From NCBI GenBank assembly GCA_950295325.1, contig OX485806.1, positions 45,875,169 through 45,939,168 of the forward strand: 64,000 nucleotides of DNA, given 5' to 3'. The translations under genes were made by a program, and so were the position numbers. A model generated the notes under the pieces. The model searched no databases, was not told the origin of the DNA, and saw nothing but the letters and a program-made list of their open reading frames with translations. The stretch's first letter is position 1; every line of letters begins with the position of its first letter. Of the stretch, positions 1 through 10,000 are shown one piece after another. Source of the stretch: Polytrichum commune. Its lineage: Eukaryota > Streptophyta > Polytrichopsida > Polytrichales > Polytrichaceae.

Positions 1-2
1 TC

Positions 3-891
3 AGATCAAGTTTTAATACTTTATCACCTCAACTTCAACCTTTACCTATTATGAGCTTGGGATATCGTTGGTCTTTGGATTTTTCCGGACCGCTTACTAT
101 CACTCCACGTGGGGCAAAGTATGTACTTGTGATGGTGGAGCATTTTAGTAAGTGGATTGAACTCGTGGCTCTTCCCCAAAATTCCTAAGAATTGGCAGCT
201 ATGGCATTTCTTGATCGAGTTTTCGCACGGTTTGGAGCACCTGTAGAGGTGTTGACGGATCAAGGGAGAGAATTTCTGGGATCTTTCGAGGCTTTGTGTA
301 CCAAGGCTTTGATTGATCATCAAACAACCTCCAAAGATCACCCTGAGGCAAATGGCTTAGCTGAACGAGTTGTTCAGACTGTCAAGCGCGGTTTGCGGAA
401 GTATGGATTGCTTCATGGCAACCATCGCGATTGGGACTTGATGTTACCATGGATAGCAATGGGTTATCGTTTCAGCAGGCAAACAGCTTTGGCATCCTAT
501 AGTCCTTACCAACTCTTGTATGGACGGGAACCAATTTTATCTAGCTCGGTGCGAGAGAAATTGGCTCCCGTAGTAAACTTGGATGATCCAGATGTTTGGG
601 CTCAATGTCTTCATGACCGAGCAACGTTCTTCCAAAAGGCCATGCCTATGGCTATAGAGAACTTAAATATAGCTCAACATCGTGATACATTACGGTATGG
701 CCGGATCCGCAGTGGAGCTTATCGACCTCAGGTTCGTAGATTTTCCAAAGGGGATTATGTTTACTTGCAACGGGAGGTGCCTACGACATTGGATGTCAAG
801 GCTGGGCGCACGATTTTGCGGGTAAAAGATGTATTGCCAAGTGGTATATTATTGCTTGAAGGCAAGGATGGACGGGAATGTCGTGAGCATT
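3..891 (+). pseudogene. Ty3/gypsy integrase, 3' part of pol, interrupted
   Basis: A single reading frame enters from the left edge and encodes the catalytic core and C-terminal part of a Ty3/gypsy integrase, which joins retrotransposon cDNA to the host genome. The core begins with SLDFSGPL (first catalytic Asp), continues to LTDQGREF (second Asp) and PEANGLAERV (catalytic Glu), giving the D,D,E layout of the rve fold. A GPY-like end follows, with KGDYVYLQRE and LPSGILLLEGKDGR. One in-frame TAA at 186-188 breaks the frame between the first two acidic residues, so this copy is dead. The frame is then cut at 891 by an inserted LTR and resumes at 3286. The short reading frame that seems to run on to 947 is LTR sequence. 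Family assignment is secure; the upstream reverse transcriptase is outside the window. Confidence 0.9.
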
Positions 892-3280
892 TGTGGAGGC
901 CACCTTCAACCTTCCAGCCTAACTTAGACGGTGTAACCCGCTGCTGAACCGGTTTACATGGAAGTTACTCCCACCAAAATTAGATCTTCTCTTCTCCTTC
1001 TAAGTCTCGTGAAGGTGTTTGCATTCTTCTGTATCTCAATTCCGTAACATGCAGTTCCAATATCCTTATAAACTCTCTAAGAGTAGTTGGTCTAAGACTA
1101 CAAGTTTATGTTTCCCTGAATCTAATGTCAAGGTTTGGTGTTCCTAAACCTTTAAATAGATTTAGTAACATAATACTTTTCTCAATCAAGAATATTGTGT
1201 TCAAGGCCCTTTTATAATTCCCTAGGGGTAAAGTGTCCAAGTTGTCAAGTTTATGTTCCCCGAAAGTGCCCTTAACGAGAACACTTCTACAATATCTCTC
1301 AGTATGTAGTTTCTCTTAGATAATCTCTTAAATGGATAGGTTCCTTAGATCTTAAGATAATGTTCCCTACTTCTCTAATGTCAAGGTTAAGTGTTTGTGA
1401 AGGGAAATCATTCCTTAAGTCTAATATCTTGTAGATTCATTCTAACTCTTTCATGGTTTGAATGACTAGTGAGTCATTCATAAACCAAGAATGTTGTAAG
1501 AACGTTCGCAAGCATATTCTCTTGTTAACTTATATAGCCCGGTTTCAATATCTTTGAATATGAGAACATTCTTTGTAGGCTTACTCCTTATACTCAAAAG
1601 AGGTGGATAAGTTCTATCACCAATCCCCTAAGATGTCTTCTAAGGTTAGGGCTAAATTAAACCTAGTATTTTCCTCCTCAATTCTCTAATTATTTCTCCT
1701 TTAACACCTTGGATGGATTTGATAGGTATGATGTGAGGGGATGTTTTGATATGCTATTTGGCGGATCCTCCCCTTGTAGTGATTATGCTCTCATATGATG
1801 ACAGTGATGTGACCCCGTTAAATCAAATCCGAGGAGTTGCCTAAGCGTGGAGACATATACCTCAATACCCCCTTTATATTCAAGTATGTGGTACGTCCAC
1901 TTCTAGCCACTAAGTTAGCTATCATGAGAAACTCCCAAATTACAAATCATTGGTAGTTCATTCTAGGTAAATCTTCTTAGGTAAATCTCGTGTATAATGT
2001 CTAAGCCCTTATCGGATTCTCAATCCAATCCGTACTTTAAGTTTCTTACTTCTTACGGGTCTACGTAAGTTTTTAATTATTTTCTAAATCTTTAATCTCT
2101 TAAGTTGCTCGGAATTCATTAATTCTCTTCCGTTGAGTATGTTGTGGGAATGTCCCGATTGCGTGCTAGAGTATGTGTGCTAATTTAATGCCTTGCGGTG
2201 CTTATCCTAATTCCATGGATAACACATCCTAGATCCTCAAATGCTCAAGTATTTTGAATAGTCTCTTAAGTTTTTTTAAGCTCAAGTGTGACTTGTACAA
2301 AGTCTTGTGATTGCCCTTCAAGAGATAGCCCCTCCCGGGCTCCTCTTTCTACTCTTTGAATGTATCACATTATCTAATGGTAGCACGCTCATATAAAGGT
2401 AGCATATATCCAATGGTAACACGCTCATTATAAAGGTAGCACTCTCGTAGTCTCTTTGACACTCATGTAGAATTTGCTCGAGCGAATGAAGTGTATTAGG
2501 GGCCTCTAGTTGGCCTCTTTATATAGTCTTACAAATCTATATCTTTCTAAGATTTTTGTAAATGTTAGTTCGGCTAATTTTAACTCTGTATCTATTATTA
2601 GCCGAATTGAAATGTCTTTAATTCGTAGAGTTCAAATTTAAATAGTCTAAAATGTAAATCCTAATTACATATCTCTTCATATCTTTTAGCTACCTAATTG
2701 ACATGTGTTTTAAACGGGAATAGGACCGTGTCTCTACATTTCTCAAAATGGTCCTATTTACACTTTCTAGCTATTTCGGCCGGACATCTATATATAGGCC
2801 CTAAACCCGGCCCTCAGTAGTTGGTCCGTTGCCCTTACTAGCGGCCCGTTCCCAACTCCTGGTGCGTTCCCCGGTCCTCCTTCGCGCTCCCGTCTTGTGC
2901 TCGCGTTCCCTGTGGTTCCCAAGCCGCCCGGTTGCGCTCCCCGGCCGTTCCCGGTACCGTGGTCGCGTTCTCACGTTCCCCCGGCTTCTCCTGCTTTAAG
3001 CGGCTCCCCTTTAAAGCCACGTGGCCATCTCCAGTGGCGGCCCTCAGTCTCTTCACTTTAGCCGGTCTCGCCGGCTCCAAGTCTTTTCGTCCTTGGGCTC
3101 TCAAGCCTTTCTCTCTTTCTGGCGTCTCTTCCCATAGTGCTCTCCTGCTGCGCGGCCGGTGCAGTGCCTCCTTGGTCTCCAGTTCGGCTCCTTCCCTGCG
3201 GCCGGTGCGGTGCTTTCGGGGTCTTCAGTTCGGCTCCTTCTCTGCACCTCCAGTCCCTCAGGCTCCTCCTGGTCTCTACA
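892..3280 (+). mobile_element. Solo LTR (2389 bp) inserted in the integrase
   Basis: The insert starts TGTGGAGGCC and ends GGTCTCTACA, so its ends are TG...CA and are imperfect inverted repeats (8 of 10). It is flanked by a perfect 5-bp duplication GCATT (887-891 and 3281-3285). Counting one GCATT copy, the integrase frame before it and the PHD-finger frame after it are continuous. There is no internal coding region, so this is an LTR left by LTR-LTR recombination. A TATA-like box (ctatatata) near 2788 is followed by a C-rich stretch, consistent with a long AT-rich U3, then R and a GC-rich U5. Several reading frames between 2830 and 3450 are by-products of that GC-rich segment. Confidence 0.88.
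2785..2800 (+). promoter_or_regulatory. TATA-like box of the solo LTR
   Basis: The motif ctatatatagg lies about 490 bp from the LTR's 3' end, at the switch from AT-rich to C-rich sequence. This is where the U3 promoter of a plant LTR is expected. Placement is by motif and composition only. Confidence 0.4.
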
Positions 3281-3285
3281 GCATT

Positions 3286-3542
3286 CAAAGAATTGTGCTC
3301 CATGTCACCTTCCCATCGACGGCTCTGTGCATCCCGAGTTGGCGGTTGTACCACAGGGTCTGCCTTGTTATGTTTGTGGAGAGAAGAAAGGAGCTGCAAC
3401 AATGTTATTGTGCGACCAATGTCAACGTGGATGGCACATGGCATGTTTGACACCTCTCCTTTTGACTCTTCCTTCTGGCAATTGGGTTTGTCCTCGTTGT
3501 CGGAAAGCCTCTCATTCCGTGGCCGTTAATGATCATAATTAA
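3286..3542 (+). pseudogene. PHD finger at the C-terminus of the Ty3/gypsy integrase
   Basis: This is the continuation of the integrase frame after the solo LTR, ending at TAA 3540-3542. It encodes a Cys/His linker (CAPCHLP) and then a PHD zinc finger at 3366-3500. The zinc ligands fit Cys4-His-Cys3 exactly: CYVC, then CDQC, then GWHMAC, then CPRC, with the Trp two residues before the last Cys pair that is typical of PHD fingers. PHD fingers read histone H3 tails. Here the finger takes the C-terminal place that a chromodomain has in chromoviruses, so a role in choosing insertion sites is inferred. Given the upstream stop, this copy is not functional. Confidence 0.85.
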
Positions 3543-3868
3543 GAATTTTATGGATGTTTACCACATGTTTTAGTGGTGAAGTTGTTATTTAGTTGGTTGG
3601 ATATTTTATGGAATTAAGACCACATTGAAAGAGTTATCCAAGAATTCAACATTAATTGTTGAAGGCGATTAAGGATGGGGCTCACATTGCACCCATCCTA
3701 CAGTTCTTGGATTACTTTGTCAATCACGAGTTTAATTCCTTCGATTACTACTATCCAATTAAATATGTATAGATGTAGCAACAACTTCATCATGTTCAAC
3801 ATCTCTACCGATGAGTGTGTTTGTTCCTAGCTGATTGGAGGGGCTCCTTATCTGCTAGGGGGGGCACT
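3543..3868 (+). other. 3' untranslated part of the PHD-integrase element with G-run
   Basis: About 320 bp without coding potential follow the stop codon. They end in tctgctaggggggg (seven G at 3858-3864), four bases before the presumed LTR. A purine-rich tract just upstream of the 3' LTR is the usual plus-strand primer of LTR retrotransposons. The CACT between the G-run and the LTR makes the exact boundary uncertain. Confidence 0.5.
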
Positions 3869-4406
3869 TGAAGAGGTGGTTGTTTAGCATTTTAGTTTGT
3901 TATTTTATTTTGCTAATTGATGTTGACAACGACACTCGATCTGTTGTGTTTAACGATCTTAGTTTACACGATAGCTGTCACGTGAGGTGACATCGGGGGC
4001 TAAGTTACGTCAATTTAGGAGTAAATGGACTCCATTAGGAGTCCATGTATGTTGGGATGAGTAACGGACTCCATTGGGAGTCCTAGTTAGTTGTTCATCC
4101 ACTCCATGGATGAACTCCACATAGGATTGGGGTTGTATGGAGAGGAAGGCCTCTTGACTTGCCATTGTTGTCAAGTCAAGTCTTGTGAGTGTGTTTTGAG
4201 AGAGAGAGAGCTTGTTGTTGCTTTCTCATGGCTATGGTGTAGTAGATTATGAGTAAAGCCTTTGCATTCTTTCTCCACCACTTGCACTCTTGAATTCTCC
4301 CTTCGTGGAGTGAGAGATAGCTTGACTCTTGTGTGTGAATTTCAGAGTTTCTTAAGCTTTGTAAGAAGACATTTTAGTTTCTTAAGCTTGGAGAGAGAAA
4401 CCCTCA
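3869..4406 (+). mobile_element. 3' LTR of the PHD-integrase element (538 bp)
   Basis: This segment begins TGAAGAGG after the G-run and ends CCCTCA. Its first 103 bp recur at 4411-4513 with two mismatches. It carries three consecutive hairpins (4025-4046, 4066-4083, 4094-4114) and a short GA run near 4199. TG...CA ends and position after a polypurine tract support the LTR call. The matching 5' LTR lies outside the window, so the boundaries are inferred. Confidence 0.5.
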
Positions 4407-4410
4407 TACT

Positions 4411-4513
4411 TGAAGAGGTGGTTGTTTAGCATTTTATTTTGCTATTTTATTTTGCTAATTGATGTTGACAACGACACTCGATCTGTTGTGTTTAACGATC
4501 TTAGTTTACACGA
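4411..4513 (+). repeat. Second, truncated copy of the LTR start
   Basis: It repeats 3869-3971 with two differences; counting three shared bases on the left, the match is 106 bp (3866-3971 and 4408-4513). It is separated from the first LTR by TACT, and sequence after 4513 is unrelated. It looks like a tandem or truncated LTR of the same family. Confidence 0.7.
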
Positions 4514-4559
4514 CATCATGTTGATTCAAAATCACAATCATTTTCCAAAACCTCGAGCG

Positions 4560-5060
4560 CTTGAATTTTTTCATGACATTCCTTTTTGAGTGTTTGCTTA
4601 AAAGAGGCTACTTTCCCTCTCAATTGATAATTCACTTCAACTTACATAACATCCAACAACTCAAAAGTATTTTGAAATAATAGGATAAATCGCACTCTTG
4701 AGTAAAAAGTAATTGTAAGCATATTCCAAAACAGTGTCTCCAAAAGGGAAGATACAAGGTAACCTTAAGTGTTGTTTGACATTCAATCTTTAAATAATTT
4801 CGATGCTATGAGAAAAACTTAGTCTCCCAAAAATATCTTTCTATATGTAGTTTTTTTTCCTCTAACTAGAATTTGTTCTTCGTGTAATAGCTATCTCCTC
4901 TTGTGTAGGTATTAACCTTATCTACGATAATTGTAGATGAGAGCCTACTCAAACGGTTTTAACTGTGAAGCCTCTCATATGTTCGTATCTAGAAGTTTAC
5001 TTATATTTATGTGATAGCTACATATGTATATAAGTGTAATTACCCTAATACTTAATTTAA
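4560..5060. repeat. Diverged dispersed repeat R1, copy A
   Basis: This stretch can be aligned by eye, with gaps, to 15640-16560. Shared landmarks in the same order are gagtgtttgct, acatccaacaactc, a tgacattcaa-type block, gtagtctcc-type text, a tgtagat block, aaacggtt and atgttcgtatct. No coding potential. The family is unknown; an old LTR is possible. Confidence 0.55.
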
Positions 5061-7010
5061 AAAATTGCACATGCCTCAAGGCATAGATGAGGAGGCTTAG
5101 AATGATTGAGTTGTATATAAAATACTCTTAATACCTACTCAATTGCTATATCTAATTTTTTTTAAACTATATTGTATTCTACTACATATTGATGTTCCTT
5201 CTAACTATGGTTCATAATCTCCTTGCTCAATTGGATTTCCTCATCATACTCATAACGTTATGGCACCTTATGCACATCTTCCTCCCAATTCTGTGGTTAA
5301 TTCCCTACGTTCCCTTGTCTTGGTCTTAGTGTTCGTCTTGTGTTCCCATGTTCCCAATGATTTATTGCTTCTAGCTTCTACCCCAAAAACTTCATCGTAT
5401 TGCTTCGAGATTGTTGGCTATGGCTATTGCATCTGGCACATACTGTAGCAAAGGGCCACTGGGATGAAGAAGGTGCCGCCTTGGTGGGCCCCACACTAGG
5501 AGCAGCAACATAGTCCGGATGTACCACTAGGTTACATTCCTTACTGGGTCTGCCTCTACAGCAACTACAACCTAGGTTTGTAGTTGATATCGCATCCACC
5601 CAAGTAGTTGTAGTAACTACAGCTTGCACGGCAACTACCGCTATGGCATGCCCTTCCTGGGGCTCATGTACTAGGGACTTTATGGCAATGGCAATGGGGC
5701 CCGTTCCATTTGTTTGATGTTGATTCCCTACCCTTTTTGGCACTCTCCTTGGTGCTTCTCCCTGCAGTGGTTTTCTAGTGGTTTTGTTTTCTCCTTAAGT
5801 TCTAGTTCTATCAGTACATCAATTTTAATGCCACACTAAATCAGATGTTTAGTGGAGCACCCATTGTCCTACAATGTCCAACTGCACTTCTATTGCAACA
5901 CCTAATTTGCAAATGTTTTTGGTCTTAATTAGCCTCACAGAACCTGCACACAGCTTGTTCAGTGGCCATCTGTTCTGACTCAGCACAATCATAAAGTTTA
6001 TGCCAAACACTACATATCCATGATTGATGCCATATCAAAAAGTTTTCCATTAACCTTTGAAAGACGATTGCTGACCTACAGGGTCATAACCAATATTAGC
6101 ATATATCTTACTATTCAATCATTTATACTCACATGCATGCTGATTTTAATTCTATTCAGCATCCCTGGACTTGAGCACTCCTAAACATTTCATGCACAAT
6201 GTGCATTTTTAAACATTGAAAGCTTACTAAAACACAACATAGTACAATGGATGCTGGAAAAAAACAATCAGCATTCAGTCCAGCATCCAAATAAGCTACA
6301 TTGATATGTGCAATCAGGTTGCCTTCCCAAATAGGTTGCTCTTTACCCATGCAGATGACCTTGGTTTAAAACCAGATCTCAAAAACTTATAACTTTGTTT
6401 ATTCATCCATGTACAAACATATTGTCTGGATTGTTACAGTGGTAACAAATATCCAACATACTGTGGTATATCAATAGATTAGCATGGGGCAACCTAATTG
6501 CACATGTCAGTGCACAGGATGCTGCCCAGCTCCAGGAGTATGATTTCATCAGCTCTCCCAGTGTCTTTTTTGAACCAGATGCCCTTAAATTGTTCTACAT
6601 TCTGGTTATTGGAGTTGGCTATGAAGTCCAAGTGATTTGGTGAAAATCAAGTGTTCAAAACGTCAAAACGCAAGACACAATCCAGCTTGGGCTTATAAGA
6701 AGGCTTACCCACATTGAACAAGTAGAAAGCCAAACATGATAAAGTAATTCATCACTTTAAGGTAAAGACACGGAGTGTTATTATGCAACTTATACATTGA
6801 ATCATTAACAATTACATGGTGCACAGCAGAAATCAGTCAGTCCTAATTTGACTAAATTGACATTTCAAATGCTCTATATAGAGTTCACTCAAGGGCTAAT
6901 GTAAAAGATGCAAGCCTTGACAATTATTCTGTTGTAAAAGCTCCTCGGCATATTTCAAAGCTATTGATCTGCAACTTCATTATGCACCTTCCCAGGCATT
7001 AAGATATGAT
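5061..7010. other. Intergenic, no supported gene
   Basis: The only long frame (minus strand, about 5378-5743) is rich in Ala, Thr, Val and Ser, has no recognisable domain and no splice context. The part near 7010 is probably the 3' untranslated and downstream region of the RHF gene. No RNA gene was recognised. Confidence 0.5.
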
Positions 7011-10000
7011 TCAGGTTATAACAAGACTTGAAGAGTCATTACTTGTTGAACCTTGTGAAATACAGTCAACAGGGGCAGCAGCAGCATTGTCAATTCCTGA
7101 ACAGAATTCAGGAGGAGCATGTGGCAGGTCCTGCCTGGCTGTTGCTGCTTCAATGGACACACGCTCTAATGCTCGGACCACCCCAGCAGATAGTTCACGT
7201 GCCCGAGCCCCTAGATCTTGCATGAGCCCACTTCGTGTTCGCAACCTTTCCCGAAATCCTCTTGTGTTCTTGGTCAAAGTCTCCTTGTACCTGCCACTCC
7301 CAACCATATAATATCCATCAGTTCGGTAGAATATAAGATAGAACATTTCTTATACAGCACACTTCTCAAAGTTCATATAATCTGGATCTCACAGATCAAT
7401 CTCTAGATCATCTGAAATCCAAAAATGTTTTATGGATCTGAACTTCTCAATGAACCAACCCAGTGCATGAATGGTGTCAGCCCACAAAACCTGAGCGCTA
7501 TCCACAGCAACAAGCACCACCAGCATTCAAGTTGATAGACATTGAAATACACAATTCCAAAACTGAAATTTAAAACCACATCAAACATTGGAGTTAACCG
7601 TAAAGTCACAAAAAAGGGTTTAAAACCCCTCTTTTAAAAGAATCTCCAATGTTTTCCATTTTTAAAACCCATGTCAGCGACTAAATTAAAAAACTTTTGC
7701 CTTTATTCCAGGACTATAAAACTTAGAGGAACTTTTGAATTCCGTTCTTGGACTTGCTTCTAAGGTAGAGGGTGCTAAATCCAACACCCCATCCAAAACC
7801 AACACCTATAAACGCCTCCCAATTGCCAACACTCTACAACCTTGAACCGTACCCGGTGGTGTAGGAGTGTATGGGCCCACGAAGTGACGGTTTTAGGTGC
7901 CATTAGTGGTGCCACCTCATAGCGGCCTTCATGACCTTCATGTAGGGTATGTAACGGGCTCCACTCCATCTCGGGTTGGTTCAAGGTGGGATTAGGGTGG
8001 CTTGTCAATGCCTATTCTAGTCATTCTATTCACAACCCCAAGGAGGTAGGCCCACAAAGCACAAAAGGGTCATTTCCCGGGATGCAAAGGGGGTCGGTTC
8101 CTGGGATGCAAGGTGATGGTTTTGCAAGCGAACCGGGAGGGATCATGGAGGTAGCCGTGTGGCTTTGCATAACATTACTACTTGGGCTTTGATGTAGTTT
8201 GGGTCTAGTACCCAGCTATGTTGTGTTGGTTCTAGGCAATGAAGGTGGGGTTCCTCATCATATGTGAGGTTGCCATACACGGGGCCTATGGATTGGTATA
8301 AGGAAGCTAGTAGTTTTGACTTTGAATATTCATCAAATATTCAATTGAGACTAAAAATATTTTTTCTTTCTTGATACCTATGTTTAGCCCAAAGGCTAAT
8401 ATGAATATATATTTATATATCAACCACATAGCCATATGTATGTGCAATAGCTTAAAGTGTTGGTTTAAGCACCCTCTACCTTATTTGGCACACGCGGTGA
8501 GAGGAAAGAGTGTCTAGGTAAGATATGTGTATATAGGTGGCAATGAAAATGAGAAAATGCTTAGTTATATAATGATGAAACATGTCAGCGCCTAAATTCA
8601 AAAAAGCTCTCCAAGACTTTCTGGTTACACTCCAAGTGGGGGAATCCACCTTAAATCCCCAAATTTGCTAGTTGTCACTATTGTCTTGAAAATAGGAGGT
8701 TCAAGGACTAGGTTGAACAGGATAGAGTATTACCTGAAGAACCTTCAAACTCGTCATCTACTTGACAACTATAGTCCAGTACGCACATACCTGGAAGAAA
8801 CTGCAACCAATCGCGACTTCAGTGTTTCCAATGACTCAGATGTTGAGTGTCCATGCTCCTCTGAGTCTGTGACTGCTCTTTGTCTGGCTCACAAAATATT
8901 CCCACAGACCAAATTGAATTCCATGGAGAGAAGATACAGAGTCTGCAGCCATCTGATGGAACCCAATAAAGATAAAACAAACAAAAATAAAGCACTGCAA
9001 GTGATTCATAACAATATCATTTATGTGCTTCATATGAAATCATGATTCACAAACCACAAATTACTTGTAAAAGCAGATATACGGCATTGATACAAATCAG
9101 ATGAACATGAAAGCCAACCGCATTATATGGATGTGATGCTATAAAATATCTCAGACACAACAATCCATCACAGTTGCTTCAGGGTCTTGCAGAATAGAAC
9201 CGCCACAGAAATAACTCATGCAAGAAACCAAAATGATGAAGTGGCAATTTCCAGTATTTTAGGATTTTTCCCATGGAAATTGAATGACCATCTGAGGGTG
9301 AGAGATTTCACTGTGAAACTCACAAAATGCATTCTAAATACAGAGATACTGAGAACATGTGTTTATTAAATGCTAATAATTATTGCTAGACATGTGGAAA
9401 GTTTTTGACGTAATTTGTTCTTTGCTTTGTCAAATTCAGAATATCGCTATACTGAACAGGTAAATCAGACACACTTCCTGAAGGATCTCACCTTAGTATT
9501 CCAGTACCACTTGCACTGCTGTTGCTGTTGGCAGGGAGATACTGAGGGAATGTCAAGGCAGTGGTAAAGGCATCGCTCCTTGTACTTTGTTGTGGTGACA
9601 TAACTGGAACGCTAGTTGCTAAAGGAGATAGTACCCCTTCAGGTGCACCAGACTCATGGACAAAATTTGGGTGGCATTGCACAGCTGTTGATTGGCAAAC
9701 AGGAAAATGCCCCCTTTGCTCTATCTGATGAGTACTTCCCACAGAAGCAGCAGACAAGTGCTGCATAATGCAGTCTTCATCCCTATATGATGCAATCTGC
9801 AATATCATGTCCACATATTGGTATGACGTAGGACAAACCTCTATCTCTAAACTCAGAGGACAGAGCTCAGTTTTTTACACAAAAAAATGGTGTCCTGCAA
9901 ATCCATGCAGTACAAAATCACATGTAGTGCCAATTGCAACATTAGTGACGAACCAATCTCATTTCTATAAATAGACCTGATTTCAGCCTTTAGCAGATGG

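Noticed and set aside
892-947. Continuation of the integrase frame to a stop at 945-947
   Set aside because: This is LTR sequence read by chance after the insertion point; the true continuation begins at 3286.
2838-3453. Several overlapping long reading frames on both strands
   Set aside because: They lie in the GC-rich 3' part of the solo LTR; frames are open on both strands because of composition, with Ser/Pro/Arg-rich text and no domain. Only the frame after 3286 (PHD finger) is real.
5378-5743. 121-codon minus-strand frame
   Set aside because: Ala/Thr/Val-rich, no domain, no homologous fragments nearby and no splice context.
8665-9045. 126-codon plus-strand frame
   Set aside because: It is antisense to exon 6 of the RHF gene, whose minus-strand reading matches the family.
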